A stretch of DNA of 64,000 bases from Dyadobacter sp. 50-39 (GTDB taxonomy: Bacteria > Bacteroidota > Bacteroidia > Cytophagales > Spirosomataceae), in the NCBI GenBank assembly GCA_001898145.1, contig MKSR01000008.1:62001-126000 (forward strand). Reading direction: 5' to 3'. The position numbers and the translations under genes were made by a program. The notes under the pieces are model-generated. The model was given only the letters and a program-made list of their open reading frames with translations, did not search any database and was not told the DNA's origin. Within the stretch, counting starts at the first letter, position 1, and every line of letters starts with the position of its first letter. Positions 1 to 9,512 of the stretch are shown one piece after another.

Positions 1-38
1 TAATGGCTCTGGATCAAACCTTCGATAAGATGGAAGCG

Positions 39-239
39 TTATTTGGGGTCTTCCATGCTTTTTTCAATATTTTCCTTAACGTCTTTAGTAGCGTTCTTGA
101 ACTCATTGATACCCTGCCCCAAACCGCGCATAAGTTCTGGGATTTTCTTTGCTCCGAAGAAAAGCAACACGAACAGAGCAACCAGGAAAATTTCCTGTCC
201 GCCCAACCCCATAATTCCTAAAACGGTTATTGATTCCAT
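39..239 (-). CDS. tatA: Sec-independent translocase subunit TatA/TatE
   Basis: This 66-residue protein is a TatA-type pore-forming component of the twin-arginine translocase, which exports folded proteins across the inner membrane. The sequence shows a short N-terminus, one hydrophobic helix at about residues 12-28, the [10 protein letters not shown] hinge typical of TatA, and a following amphipathic helix and charged tail. The length is normal for the family. No tatB or tatC lies beside it here; Bacteroidota often have tatA away from tatC. The ATG start at 239 gives the usual short N-terminus. Confidence 0.93.
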   Translation of the reverse strand: MESITVLGIMGLGGQEIFLVALFVLLFFGAKKIPELMRGLGQGINEFKNATKDVKENIEKSMEDPK

Positions 240-309
240 ATCTGTTTCTTTTATTAATGTTTACAAAAATAACTATTCTTTTTTATAACAACCAGACCCG
301 CGGCCACTT

Positions 310-741
310 TTATCCGATATTAATCGTCTTGGCTGTCTTTTCCCAATCGGCGAATTTCTGGATATCGTTCCCCAGCGTCTTGATCAACCACACGACCAAT
401 GCAACATCATCGGTAATGCCGATAACCGGCAGGAAGTCAGGAATAAGGTCTATGGGAGATACGAAATAGATGAGCACAGCGACTATCGACACCAAACTTT
501 TCCACGGAAGCTGCTTATATTCGCCGGAAGCGTAGGCCCTCACCATGCGGAGCAGCAGCTGCACACTCGACTGGAATTCGGAGAGGTTTCCCTTGAAGCC
601 CACTGTCTGGAGCTTCCCGATCACCTCTTTGGCAAGTTCAAACAAGCGGGTAGAATTTCTGGCGTAACGTCCTGCTTTTCCTGTGGCCTTTTTAAAAAAA
701 ATCGACTGTAAAATCCGCGAAATCATTGATTGGTCATTCAT
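310..741 (-). CDS. DUF1232 (YkvA-like) small membrane protein
   Basis: A 143-residue protein of unknown function. The C-terminal part carries the DUF1232 signature: a hydrophobic stretch with YFVSPIDLIPDFLPVIG followed by TDDVALVVWLI, at about residues 90-125. The N-terminal half is basic and probably cytoplasmic. Family members are small, mostly single-pass membrane proteins without an assigned biochemical role. It points the same way as tatA but is 70 bases away, so an operon is possible and not shown. Confidence 0.85.
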   Translation of the reverse strand: MNDQSMISRILQSIFFKKATGKAGRYARNSTRLFELAKEVIGKLQTVGFKGNLSEFQSSVQLLLRMVRAYASGEYKQLPWKSLVSIVAVLIYFVSPIDLIPDFLPVIGITDDVALVVWLIKTLGNDIQKFADWEKTAKTINIG

Positions 742-852
742 CGTACAAAGCAGGAAAAAGTGGTTTATAAAGCCATTATAACTATCAACTTACGGAAAAA
801 ATTGCATTCCGGATGCCGGCCGGACGATTTGCGGCAAAAAATCAATTTCCGC

Positions 853-884
853 TTGGTTTAAACAAATTATGGTTCATACTTTTA
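853..884 (+). promoter_or_regulatory. candidate promoter of mdh
   Basis: A TTGG at 853 and a TACTTTTA at 877, 20 bases apart, resemble the Bacteroidota -33 TTTG and -7 TAnnTTTG boxes. The -7 box has one mismatch (final A). It ends 50 bases before the mdh start codon. Position and spacing fit; the match alone is weak. Confidence 0.35.
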
Positions 885-934
885 GGAAAAAATATAAAAA
901 GCATCAATTTCTATACAATTAACCATATTTCCCT

Positions 935-1864
935 ATGAAGATTACTGTTGTAGGTGCGGGTGCGGTAGGCGCAACCACTGCCGATAATATCATTCGTCGT
1001 GAGCTGGCAGAAGAAGTGGTGTTGCTGGATATCAAAGAGGGTGTCAGCGAAGGCAAGTCACTGGATATGTACCAGACAGCAGCCTTACTGGGATTCAATA
1101 CCAAACCCATCGGCTCGACCAATGATTACGAGAAGACCAAGGGTTCGGATGTGGTGGTAATCACCTCGGGGCTGCCCCGCAAACCAGGCATGACCCGCGA
1201 AGAACTGATCGGCATCAATGCAGGAATCGTAAAGGGAGTTACAGAAAACCTTCTGAAATATTCGCCGAAAGCGATTGTGATCGTGGTTTCCAATCCGATG
1301 GATACCATGACTTACCTGGCGTTGAAAGAATCAGGCATTCCCAAAAAACGGCTGATCGGAATGGGCGGCGCATTGGACAGCGCCCGCTTCAAGACTTACC
1401 TGGCCATGGCTATGGATGTTTCGCCGCTCGATATTCACGGAATGGTGATCGGAGGCCATGGCGACACCACGATGATTCCCCTGACAAGATTAGCGACGTA
1501 CAACGGTATCCCGGTAAGCCGCTTTCTATCAGCCGATCAGCTTGAAAAAGTGGCTGCCGACACGATGGTGGGAGGCGCTACGCTGACCAAGCTGATCGGT
1601 ACTTCGGCATGGTATGCTCCGGGTGCCGCTACGATGATGCTGGTTGAAAGCATTGTCCGCAACCAGAAGCGCGTCGTGCCTTGCAGCGTATACCTGAATG
1701 GCGAATATGGCCAAAAAGATATTTGCATGGGCGTACCCGTGGTGTTGGGCCGCAACGGCTGGGAGAAGATCATCAACCTGCGCCTGAGTGATGCGGAAAA
1801 AGCGGCATTTGAAAAGTCAGCAGAAGCTGTCCGGTCTATGAATGCGGCTTTGAACCTGGCCTAA
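935..1864 (+). CDS. mdh: malate dehydrogenase
   Basis: NAD-dependent malate dehydrogenase (309 residues, normal length) of the LDH-like class, interconverting malate and oxaloacetate in the TCA cycle. Visible are the Rossmann motif GAGAVG at residues 7-12, an acidic residue at the end of the second strand (LLDIKEG) that favours NAD, the substrate-loop RKPGMTR with its arginines, and the catalytic histidine in GGHGDTTMIPL near residue 177. It stands alone, with a probable promoter upstream and a strong hairpin terminator downstream. Confidence 0.96.
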   Translation: MKITVVGAGAVGATTADNIIRRELAEEVVLLDIKEGVSEGKSLDMYQTAALLGFNTKPIGSTNDYEKTKGSDVVVITSGLPRKPGMTREELIGINAGIVKGVTENLLKYSPKAIVIVVSNPMDTMTYLALKESGIPKKRLIGMGGALDSARFKTYLAMAMDVSPLDIHGMVIGGHGDTTMIPLTRLATYNGIPVSRFLSADQLEKVAADTMVGGATLTKLIGTSAWYAPGAATMMLVESIVRNQKRVVPCSVYLNGEYGQKDICMGVPVVLGRNGWEKIINLRLSDAEKAAFEKSAEAVRSMNAALNLA

Positions 1865-1881
1865 TACGCCATCCTGTATTT

Positions 1882-1925
1882 CCACAAAAAAGGTATCCGG
1901 CGTAGGTCGGATACCTTTTTTGTGG
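1882..1925. terminator. bidirectional intrinsic terminator between mdh and the porin gene
   Basis: Two perfect 18-base arms (1882-1899 and 1908-1925) around an 8-base loop give a hairpin with A-run and T-run flanks on both strands. It lies between two convergent genes, so it can stop transcription from mdh and from the porin gene. Confidence 0.9.
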
Positions 1926-1937
1926 GGTCAATGCAGT

Positions 1938-3314
1938 TTAAATGGAGATTTGGTACTGCAAAATCCAGCTACCTTTCCGGCCGCTTTTTTCCAGCTCATT
2001 TGCCACGGAAGCATTCCTGTAAACCGGCCGGTTCTCATAGTTAAGCGACAATTTGCCGTTATGCCCTTTCATTAGCCAATTGACACCCAGATTGTACACA
2101 TTGGAAGCATCCTGCAAACGGTCGTAGTCGCCGCGCTGCAATGAAGCGAAAGGCATTAATGTACCCTGGCCGCCCAGCAAACCGTCTTTCAACTTGTAGC
2201 CCGCCTGCGCGTAGACTACATTGCCTGTACCGAACATCGGGTATGCGTTCCCGTGCGTTCCGCCTGCACCTGCGATCGGCTGCGTGGTACCCGTGGCGGG
2301 GTTCATAATTCCGTTGTAACGGAGGTAGCCTTTGCCGTAATCCGTTCCGAAATAGCCGAGGTATGTAGACAGTGCCGTGCCTTTATCGGTATTCAGCGGC
2401 ATATCCAGGTAAGCCGCTACCGACCAGAGTGTCATATTGCTGTAAAGCGTATCAACAGCTTCTTTTCGCCAGGTTGCATTCTTTTGTGAAGTAATGCCTG
2501 CTTCTATGTTCAACACTTTCCGTTTGCCGAGGTAAGTACCCGTCATATAGCCGGGCGTGGTATTGTCTTCGGTATCGAAAATATTGTAAATGAGTAGCCC
2601 CTGGAATTGCTTCCTGTTTTTGCGTTGTGAGAAAATGGCATTCTGGTTCAGCGCAGCCGGCACCGAGCCACTGGTTTCAACGGGAAACGGATCGGCCACG
2701 CTCACCCGGTAATTGAATTTCCCGATCTGTCCTCTGCTGTAAACGGCTAATTTTCGCGAAAACTGGTCGGTCTGGTCCACGGTCGCCTGGGCAAAAACGG
2801 GCACGTCCATTGTCATGATGGTACCGATGCTGGGCTGAGAAAAGCGGGAGAAGCCGCTCACAATTGTGAGGCCGCCTCCGAAACGTATGAAATTGGCACC
2901 CTTCCGCTGAACTTCGTATTCGCCGACAGCGTCATGAAAAAACGCAGCGATTTTGCGTTGGCTGGGCGTGCCGGCGGTATTGTAGGCCGGGAACGCGCTC
3001 ACTTTATTGAAATTATTCATCCCGAACTGGGTATAGAAAAATATCCGGTCGGTGAGCTGACCAAATAGTTGCATACGCGTCCGCCGCAAACCGATATCGA
3101 AGGTATTGCTCTGGGGATCACTCAAAACGGTCGTACCGGGATTGTTGTCGTTCAGCCGCAGCCATACCTGATTCGTGAAGGTGAATTTTACATAATGTGA
3201 ACCGGATTCGTTAAGATTGTAACGGATATCGCTTCGCTTGTTGTCGTCCTGCGACAGGACCGGCTCCGTAGCGGCGGCAGTGCCCAGGAGCATGAGGGAA
3301 AGGATTTTTTTCAT
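1938..3314 (-). CDS. outer-membrane porin (OprO/OprP-like beta barrel)
   Basis: A 458-residue secreted protein. The start at 3314 (MKKILSLML) gives a clean signal peptide with a cut near LSQ; the frame stays open further upstream but that extension reads cysteine- and arginine-rich noise overlapping the divergent gene. The mature part has alternating aromatic beta-strand pattern, the FDIGLRRTRMQLFGQLTDRIFFYTQFGMNN segment typical of phosphate-selective-porin-like proteins, and a C-terminal strand ending GSWILQYQISI with the aromatic/hydrophobic ending of outer-membrane barrels. Substrate is unknown. It is divergent from the propeller regulator, 78 bases away. Confidence 0.8.
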   Translation of the reverse strand: MKKILSLMLLGTAAATEPVLSQDDNKRSDIRYNLNESGSHYVKFTFTNQVWLRLNDNNPGTTVLSDPQSNTFDIGLRRTRMQLFGQLTDRIFFYTQFGMNNFNKVSAFPAYNTAGTPSQRKIAAFFHDAVGEYEVQRKGANFIRFGGGLTIVSGFSRFSQPSIGTIMTMDVPVFAQATVDQTDQFSRKLAVYSRGQIGKFNYRVSVADPFPVETSGSVPAALNQNAIFSQRKNRKQFQGLLIYNIFDTEDNTTPGYMTGTYLGKRKVLNIEAGITSQKNATWRKEAVDTLYSNMTLWSVAAYLDMPLNTDKGTALSTYLGYFGTDYGKGYLRYNGIMNPATGTTQPIAGAGGTHGNAYPMFGTGNVVYAQAGYKLKDGLLGGQGTLMPFASLQRGDYDRLQDASNVYNLGVNWLMKGHNGKLSLNYENRPVYRNASVANELEKSGRKGSWILQYQISI

Positions 3315-3392
3315 TAAGAGTACTATTGAGTTACATGCACTGATACCGCTGTAAACCCTTCTGCAAGAGCCAACAACGACATTAACAGCTAA

Positions 3393-6299
3393 TTGAAAAA
3401 GACATTGAACACGGCGGCAAAACGACTCAGAAAAAGTCATTTCCCCGGCCGGGCCTTCAAATATAAGGCGGGTTGCGCTACCGCCATACTCTTCCTGGTG
3501 ACAATCTTCCTTCCTTCTTTCGCCCAGGAAACACCCCCGCTGATCAACTATCCGGCAACGCTTTACAAAGCGCATAACCAGAACTGGGACATTTGCCAGA
3601 GCGCCGACGACCTTGTCTATTCCGCCAATTCCGATGGCCTGCTGGAACATGACGGAGCCTCATGGAAGTTGTACCCCCTGCCCGACGGCCAGATCGTTCG
3701 CACGGTACTCTATGACGAGCAGCCGCCCCAGCCCGCAGGCGGAAAAGTATTGAACCGCACCGCGCAGGCCGAGCGACGCATTTATGTCGGCGGCTTTTCA
3801 GAATTCGGCTACTGGAAGAAAGAAGCCGACGGTCAGTTGAAATATTATTCGCTGAGTAAAAATGCGGGCTTTGCAAGCCTGAGAACGGAAGAGATCTGGC
3901 ACATTCTTAAAACGCCCCGGTACATCTACTTTCAGTCATTTTCCCAGATTTACCGGTACGACGGCAAAAACCTCAAAGAAATCACGGGGCCGGGCAATAT
4001 CATGTTCATGCGCTTTGTACAGAACCGGGTACTGGTACCATCCATCGGTAAGGGCATTTATGAATTGAAAGGCGAAAAGTTCACACCATTGCCCGGGACG
4101 GAAAGCCTGTCGCCTGCCATCGTTTCCTCCATATTACCTTTCACAAATGGCGCGATCCTCATATCTACGACGAAGCACGGCCTCTTTACCTGGCAAAATG
4201 GGGTACTCAGTCCCTGGAACATCGCTATTTCGGCGGAGTTGAAGCGGAACATTGTCAACCGGGCCATTACCACGTCGCGCGATAGCAGCTTTATTTTCGG
4301 CACCATTCAGAATGGGGTTTATGTGGTCTCCAAAAATGGCGCGTTGCGCTATCAGTTCAACAAAGAGACCGGTTTACAAAATAACACGGTACTAGCCCTC
4401 GAAGAAGATTCGCAGCAACAGCTCTGGATAGGGCTGGATCAGGGCATAGACATGGTCAAGATGTCGTCGCCGATCATCGCGTATCAGACCAATGACAATC
4501 CGCTGGGCTCCACCTATGCGGCCGCGATCTGGCATGGCAGGCTGTATGTGGGTTCCAACAAAGGGGTTTTCGTTAAAAAATGGCTCTCTCCGGAGCCATT
4601 TAGCCCCGTGTGGGGCCTCGAAGGCCAGACTTGGGCGCTCAAAGTAATCGACGGCCAGCTTTTATGCGGACACAATGATGCCACTTACCGCATTGAAGAG
4701 AGCGGCGTCACCAAAATCTCGAACATCAATGGAGGCTGGGTTTTCCTGCCCGTTCGCAATGGGCGTGACACACTACTGTTGCAAGGCGCCTACGTGGGCC
4801 TGCATGTGTACAAAAAAGACGTGAAAGGGACCTGGACGTACGCTTACCCGGTCAAGAACTCGGTACCGATCCCGATCAAACACATGGCGCGCGACAAGTC
4901 AGGGACATTCTGGCTCGGGCATGCCTACAAAGGCCTATTTCAAACGAAGCTCACGCCCGCGCTCGATTCTGCATTGACCTGGAAGGAATTTGACGCGCCG
5001 CGAGACATGCCGAGCGAGTTTTCGGTGGAGGTGGTCCAATGGCTGAACGGACAGGTGCGGGTGCGTTCTGGCAACGCATTTTTCCAGCCTGATCCTTCCG
5101 GAAAGCTTGTGCCCAGCAGTGATTTTTCGAAAGAAGACGAGAACTATAAAGTCAGGACCGGCGTACATGGCGACTGGTTCAAGGTATTCATGAACCGCGT
5201 GGCATTCTACCAGCCTGGGAAAGAAACCCGTAATCTCCCGCTTACACTTGTCCGCAATAGCGAAACGGTGATCCCTCTCTCGGACGACTACTATTTCTTC
5301 TGCCTCGATAACGGCTATGCCTTGTACAACCGCAGGTCGGCCGACGAACACGACGAGGCAGCGGGCCCGCCGGTCGTGCGCAGGGTAGCGAACCTGCGCA
5401 ACCTCAATGAGGCTTTCGCGGTTTCCGGAAGTCCGTCCTTGCCCGCCGAAGTACGTGCATTACGGATTGCATTTGCATTGCCGGTTTATGGCCAGCATGT
5501 CCAATATAAATACCGCCTCAAAGGCCTCACCGATCAATGGTCGGAATGGACTGACCAGAGTTTTGTCGAATTCACTAACCTGGAATCGACCGACTACATT
5601 TTTGAAGTGCGCAGCAGTGTCAATGACACCATTGGCACCTATCATTTCAGCGTGAAGCCTTACTGGCGCGAGACGGTATTTGCCAAAATACTTTTCGCGG
5701 TATCGATTGCCCTGGCCCTGGCCGCATTGATCGTCTACCAGGAAAAACGGCTTACCCGCCATCGCCGGAAGCTGATCGAAGAGCAGGAAGAAAAGCTGCG
5801 CCAGCAAAGGCTTTCCAGCGAACGGAAGATCATGCAGATCCAGAATGAAAAACTGCAGAGTGAGATTCAGAGCAAGAGCCAGCAACTCTCCAATGTGGCG
5901 ATCAACGTGGTGCGGAAAAACGAAATCCTGGAAGAGATCCGCGACGAACTCAAACAGGTGAAGGCGGAGATGGGACAACAACTTCCCAATATCCATTACC
6001 AGAAACTTCTGCACAGTATAGAGCGGAACGTTGCTGGCAAGGACGACTGGGTTTTGTTCGAACAAAATTTCGATGAAGTACACGAACAGTTCTTCAAACG
6101 GCTCCGCCACATATACCCTACCATTTCTCCCTCAGAACTCCGGCTTGCGGCATGCTTACGCATGAATCTATCTACAAAAGAGATGGCCCCGGTGCTGGGG
6201 ATTTCTGTACGCGGTGTGGAAATCAAGCGCTATCGGCTCCGCAAAAAGCTCGGTTTGGACAACGATGCTAATCTGGCCCAATTTATGATGGACATTTGA
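3393..6299 (+). CDS. membrane-spanning propeller/Y_Y_Y regulator with LuxR-type HTH
   Basis: A 968-residue one-component regulator. In order: basic N-terminus and signal/anchor helix (about residues 26-45), a long periplasmic two-component-regulator beta-propeller region (to about 680; repeats such as LWIGLDQGI and FWLGHAYKGL), a Y_Y_Y domain (about 689-755, YKYRLKGL...WTDQ), one transmembrane helix (about 760-780), a long coiled coil (785-870) and a C-terminal LuxR/GerE-like helix-turn-helix (about 909-955, LSTKEMAPVLGISVRGVE). No histidine kinase or receiver domain is visible, so signal sensing and DNA binding are in one chain. The start is TTG and uncertain; no in-frame ATG lies near. It lies just upstream of susC and probably controls that locus. 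Confidence 0.85.
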   Translation: MKKTLNTAAKRLRKSHFPGRAFKYKAGCATAILFLVTIFLPSFAQETPPLINYPATLYKAHNQNWDICQSADDLVYSANSDGLLEHDGASWKLYPLPDGQIVRTVLYDEQPPQPAGGKVLNRTAQAERRIYVGGFSEFGYWKKEADGQLKYYSLSKNAGFASLRTEEIWHILKTPRYIYFQSFSQIYRYDGKNLKEITGPGNIMFMRFVQNRVLVPSIGKGIYELKGEKFTPLPGTESLSPAIVSSILPFTNGAILISTTKHGLFTWQNGVLSPWNIAISAELKRNIVNRAITTSRDSSFIFGTIQNGVYVVSKNGALRYQFNKETGLQNNTVLALEEDSQQQLWIGLDQGIDMVKMSSPIIAYQTNDNPLGSTYAAAIWHGRLYVGSNKGVFVKKWLSPEPFSPVWGLEGQTWALKVIDGQLLCGHNDATYRIEESGVTKISNINGGWVFLPVRNGRDTLLLQGAYVGLHVYKKDVKGTWTYAYPVKNSVPIPIKHMARDKSGTFWLGHAYKGLFQTKLTPALDSALTWKEFDAPRDMPSEFSVEVVQWLNGQVRVRSGNAFFQPDPSGKLVPSSDFSKEDENYKVRTGVHGDWFKVFMNRVAFYQPGKETRNLPLTLVRNSETVIPLSDDYYFFCLDNGYALYNRRSADEHDEAAGPPVVRRVANLRNLNEAFAVSGSPSLPAEVRALRIAFALPVYGQHVQYKYRLKGLTDQWSEWTDQSFVEFTNLESTDYIFEVRSSVNDTIGTYHFSVKPYWRETVFAKILFAVSIALALAALIVYQEKRLTRHRRKLIEEQEEKLRQQRLSSERKIMQIQNEKLQSEIQSKSQQLSNVAINVVRKNEILEEIRDELKQVKAEMGQQLPNIHYQKLLHSIERNVAGKDDWVLFEQNFDEVHEQFFKRLRHIYPTISPSELRLAACLRMNLSTKEMAPVLGISVRGVEIKRYRLRKKLGLDNDANLAQFMMDI

Positions 6300-6362
6300 T
6301 GCAGTTGCACAAATCCTTCAATTACCCCCCTATTCTTATCCAAAATCTTGCATTATTCCCAT

Positions 6363-6383
6363 TGATGTAGTGGTGATGTAGTG
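6363..6383 (+). promoter_or_regulatory. paired direct repeat, candidate operator of the susC promoter
   Basis: TGATGTAGTG occurs at 6363-6372 and again at 6374-6383, an 11-base period (one helical turn). The pair ends 5 bases before the -33 box of the susC promoter, a position typical of activator sites. The upstream LuxR-type regulator is the obvious candidate binder; that link is inference. Confidence 0.5.
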
Positions 6384-6388
6384 CTTTA

Positions 6389-6421
6389 TTTGATTCCTCA
6401 GCCGCTTGGAACTTAATTTTG
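6389..6421 (+). promoter_or_regulatory. Bacteroidota-type promoter of susC
   Basis: TTTG at 6389-6392 and TAATTTTG at 6414-6421 match the Bacteroidota sigma-ABfr boxes (TTTG, TAnnTTTG) exactly, with a 21-base spacer. The susC ATG at 6467 follows by 45 bases. A TTG at 6419 that would extend susC lies inside the -7 box, which argues against the longer start. Confidence 0.65.
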
Positions 6422-6466
6422 AAGTCAATAAATTCTTATAATAATTCAATCACCAATTTGAAACTG

Positions 6467-9400
6467 ATGAAAACTATTGTACGGTTACTGTACATGCTCG
6501 TTTTCCTGACCGTGTGGAATTTCGCCCATGCGCAGGAAATAAATGTGACTGGGAAAGTCACTTCGAGTGCAGATAATTCGGCGCTGCCAGGCGCCAGTGT
6601 GCTCGTCAAAGGCACCACCACCGGTGTCCCCACCGACGCCGAGGGCAACTACACCATAAAAGTCCCGTCAGCCCAATCCGTCCTCGTCTTCTCGATGATC
6701 GGCATGACGCCCCAGGAGATCACCGTCGGTACCCAAACGACCGTCAATGTGGCCTTGCAGGAAGACGCCAAAGCCCTGAACGAAGTGGTGATCATGGGTT
6801 ACGGTTCTCAGAAGAAACTGGATGTTACCGGTGCTGTCGCTCAAATCAAGGGGGCCGATATTGCCAAACAGCCTTCTATGAACGCGGTCAGCGGCTTGCA
6901 GGGTAAGGTTGCCGGTGTGCAGATCAACAACTCGGGTAAGCCTGGCGAGGCACCGCAGATCCGCATCCGTGGTGTCGGAACAGCCTATGGCAGCGCCAAC
7001 CCGCTTTACGTGGTGGACGGTGTGTGGTTCGACGATATCAGCTTCCTGAACTCAGGTGATATCGAAAGCATGAACATCCTGAAAGACGCATCCAGCCAGG
7101 CTATTTATGGTGTGCGCGCTGCCAACGGGGTGGTACTCATCACGACCAAAAAAGGAAAAGCGGGAAAGCCGGTTATCGATTACAACGGCTTTGTGGGTTA
7201 CCAAAAAGTGACTAACCAGATCAAAATGGCTAATGCGAATGAGTATGCCACGATGATCAATGAATTAAGCCGAATCAACGGCAAGTCGGATATCCTGGAT
7301 CCTGCACAATTCGGCGAAGGTACCGACTGGTACCACCAGATCCTGCGCAATGCATTGGTGACAAACCACCAGCTTTCCATTAGCGGCGGCGGGGAGAAAT
7401 CGACTTACAACTTCTCGCTGGGTTACCTGGATCAGGACGGTATTGTGGAGAAAAACAATTTCAAACGCTATACTGCCCGCTTGCAGAACGATTTCCAGGT
7501 CCTCAAAAACCTGAAAGTGGGATACTCGGCCACCGGTTCTTTCAGCAAGTCGAAAGATGAGGCGGGCGGAATTTTCCGTCAGTTGTATGCAGCAGGCCCC
7601 GTTGTACCGGTTTATTATGCCGACGGTACTTATGGCGATCCTACCGACTACAACCTGGGCGATGGTAACAACTTCAACCCGCAGGTTACCGTTGATTTCT
7701 ATAATCAGAATACCAAAAAGACACTGCTTACAGGTAATGCTTACGCAGAATTGTCTTTGTTTAAAGGCCTTACATTCCGTACCAGCCTCGGCGGACGTTA
7801 TGGACAGGACGAGACGCGCACCTATGTTCCGCAATACGTAGCGACTTTCAAACAGCGTAATACGACCAGCTTCCTGGAATTTGTACGCCCCCAAACCCGC
7901 TACTGGATCTTTGAAAATACATTGACCTACACCAAAGATTTCGGCCAGCACAGCTTTACCGCGCTTTTGGGTCAATCGGCTCAGCGCGACCAATCGTACA
8001 AACTGACTGCCAATGCACTGAATGTGCCGTATTCAAGCGAAGGCGACCTTTATCTTGCACTGGGCAGTGCGGATGGCCGTAATGTGACAGACGAGGGAGA
8101 TCTCGGAACATACGCATCCTACTTCGGCCGCGTGAACTACTCCTTCGGCGAGCGCTACCTCCTGAATGCCTCCCTCCGTGCGGATGGTTCTTCCAAATTC
8201 TTTCAGGGTGGTAATGCGTGGGGTTACTTCCCGTCGGTAGGTGCAGGCTGGGTGATCAGCAACGAAAACTTCATGAAAGACCAGTCGATTTTCGATAACC
8301 TGAAAATCCGCGGTAGCTGGGGTAAAATCGGTAACGCTTCGGTTCCTTCCAACTTGTCGACGCTCACGGTGGCGACTGGCGGCGGACTGGCGGCTATCTT
8401 TGGCGGACAGCTGAATACCGGTGCGAGCATTAACTCCATCATTCCTCCTACCACTTACTGGGAACGCGGTGTGGGTACCGACGCGGGTATCGAGGCTTCT
8501 TTCCTGAAATCGAGATTGACGGTTGAATTGGACTACTACATCAAGAAAACCGAGCGTGCGATCTTCGACATTCCCGTGCTGACTTCCATTGGTACAAGCT
8601 CCGGCCGGATTGTGGGTAACCAGGCCAATTTCCAAAACAAAGGCTTCGAATTCGTTTTAAACTGGCGCGATGATATTTCCGAAGGTCTTTCTTACAGCAT
8701 CGGTTTCAATGGCGCGGTGAATAACAACAAGGTTCTTTCGGTATCATCCGGTGCCAACCCCATTTACGACGGCGGTGTGGGCCTTACCAGCGGCGCGCTT
8801 GCCACACGTACCCGCGTGGGCGACCCGATCGGCTCATTCTACGGCTACGTGGTAGATGGTATTTTCCAGAACGAGGAAGAGATCAAAAATTCAGCGCAGC
8901 CTAATGCCAAACCTGGTGATTTCAGATACCGCGATATCAGCGGAACCAACGGTACTCCTGACGGCACCATTTCCGGCCTCGACCGCCAGGTGATCGGTAA
9001 CCCGAACCCGAAATTCACCTACGGGATCAACACAAGCTGGAATTACAAGAATGTCGACCTGATGCTCGACTTCCAGGGCGTGGCCAAAGTGGATATTTAC
9101 AATGCGAACATGGGCTGGCGCTACGGTAATGAAAACTTTACCAAAGATTTCTACGATAACAGATGGCACGGCGAAGGTACTTCCAACACTTACCCTTCGG
9201 CTAATATCGGCGGAGGCCAGAACTACCTGCCCAACTCGTTCTTTGTGCAAAGCGGCAGCTATTTCCGTGTGAGAAATGCGCAGATCGGATTTACGTTCCC
9301 GCAGGGTGTTAACGAAAGGCTGAAAATCCGCAAGCTGCGTTTGTACGCCAATGCGCAAAACCCTTTGAATTTCTTTAAATACAAAGGCTTGTCGCCAGAG

Positions 9401-9499
9401 GTAAGGGCCAACGAAAACAAACCGACGCAAGCCGGTATCGACGCCAACGTGTACCCGCTTTCAGCGACTTACAACTTTGGTATTAATGTCACTTTATAA
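6467..9499 (+). CDS. SusC/RagA-family TonB-dependent glycan transporter
   Basis: A 1010-residue outer-membrane importer. The start at 6467 gives a signal peptide ending AHA|Q. Then comes a carboxypeptidase-D-like regulatory domain (about residues 22-100, GKVTSSADNSALPGASVLVKG as core), the TonB-box-like ALNEVVIMGYG segment, the plug domain (about 110-220, with QIRIRG and ANPLYVVDG) and a long beta barrel ending in TYNFGINVTL. It works as a lidded pair with the SusD lipoprotein 13 bases downstream, importing oligosaccharides using TonB energy. A perfect promoter and a repeat operator lie upstream. The substrate is suggested by the two GH144-like enzymes further down the operon. Confidence 0.95.
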   Translation: MKTIVRLLYMLVFLTVWNFAHAQEINVTGKVTSSADNSALPGASVLVKGTTTGVPTDAEGNYTIKVPSAQSVLVFSMIGMTPQEITVGTQTTVNVALQEDAKALNEVVIMGYGSQKKLDVTGAVAQIKGADIAKQPSMNAVSGLQGKVAGVQINNSGKPGEAPQIRIRGVGTAYGSANPLYVVDGVWFDDISFLNSGDIESMNILKDASSQAIYGVRAANGVVLITTKKGKAGKPVIDYNGFVGYQKVTNQIKMANANEYATMINELSRINGKSDILDPAQFGEGTDWYHQILRNALVTNHQLSISGGGEKSTYNFSLGYLDQDGIVEKNNFKRYTARLQNDFQVLKNLKVGYSATGSFSKSKDEAGGIFRQLYAAGPVVPVYYADGTYGDPTDYNLGDGNNFNPQVTVDFYNQNTKKTLLTGNAYAELSLFKGLTFRTSLGGRYGQDETRTYVPQYVATFKQRNTTSFLEFVRPQTRYWIFENTLTYTKDFGQHSFTALLGQSAQRDQSYKLTANALNVPYSSEGDLYLALGSADGRNVTDEGDLGTYASYFGRVNYSFGERYLLNASLRADGSSKFFQGGNAWGYFPSVGAGWVISNENFMKDQSIFDNLKIRGSWGKIGNASVPSNLSTLTVATGGGLAAIFGGQLNTGASINSIIPPTTYWERGVGTDAGIEASFLKSRLTVELDYYIKKTERAIFDIPVLTSIGTSSGRIVGNQANFQNKGFEFVLNWRDDISEGLSYSIGFNGAVNNNKVLSVSSGANPIYDGGVGLTSGALATRTRVGDPIGSFYGYVVDGIFQNEEEIKNSAQPNAKPGDFRYRDISGTNGTPDGTISGLDRQVIGNPNPKFTYGINTSWNYKNVDLMLDFQGVAKVDIYNANMGWRYGNENFTKDFYDNRWHGEGTSNTYPSANIGGGQNYLPNSFFVQSGSYFRVRNAQIGFTFPQGVNERLKIRKLRLYANAQNPLNFFKYKGLSPEVRANENKPTQAGIDANVYPLSATYNFGINVTL

Positions 9500-9512
9500 G
9501 ATCACAAGCGAT

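Noticed and set aside
3315-3650. 112-codon upstream extension of the porin gene
   Set aside because: It overlaps the divergent regulator gene and lacks porin-like or signal-like character; the signal peptide starts at 3314.
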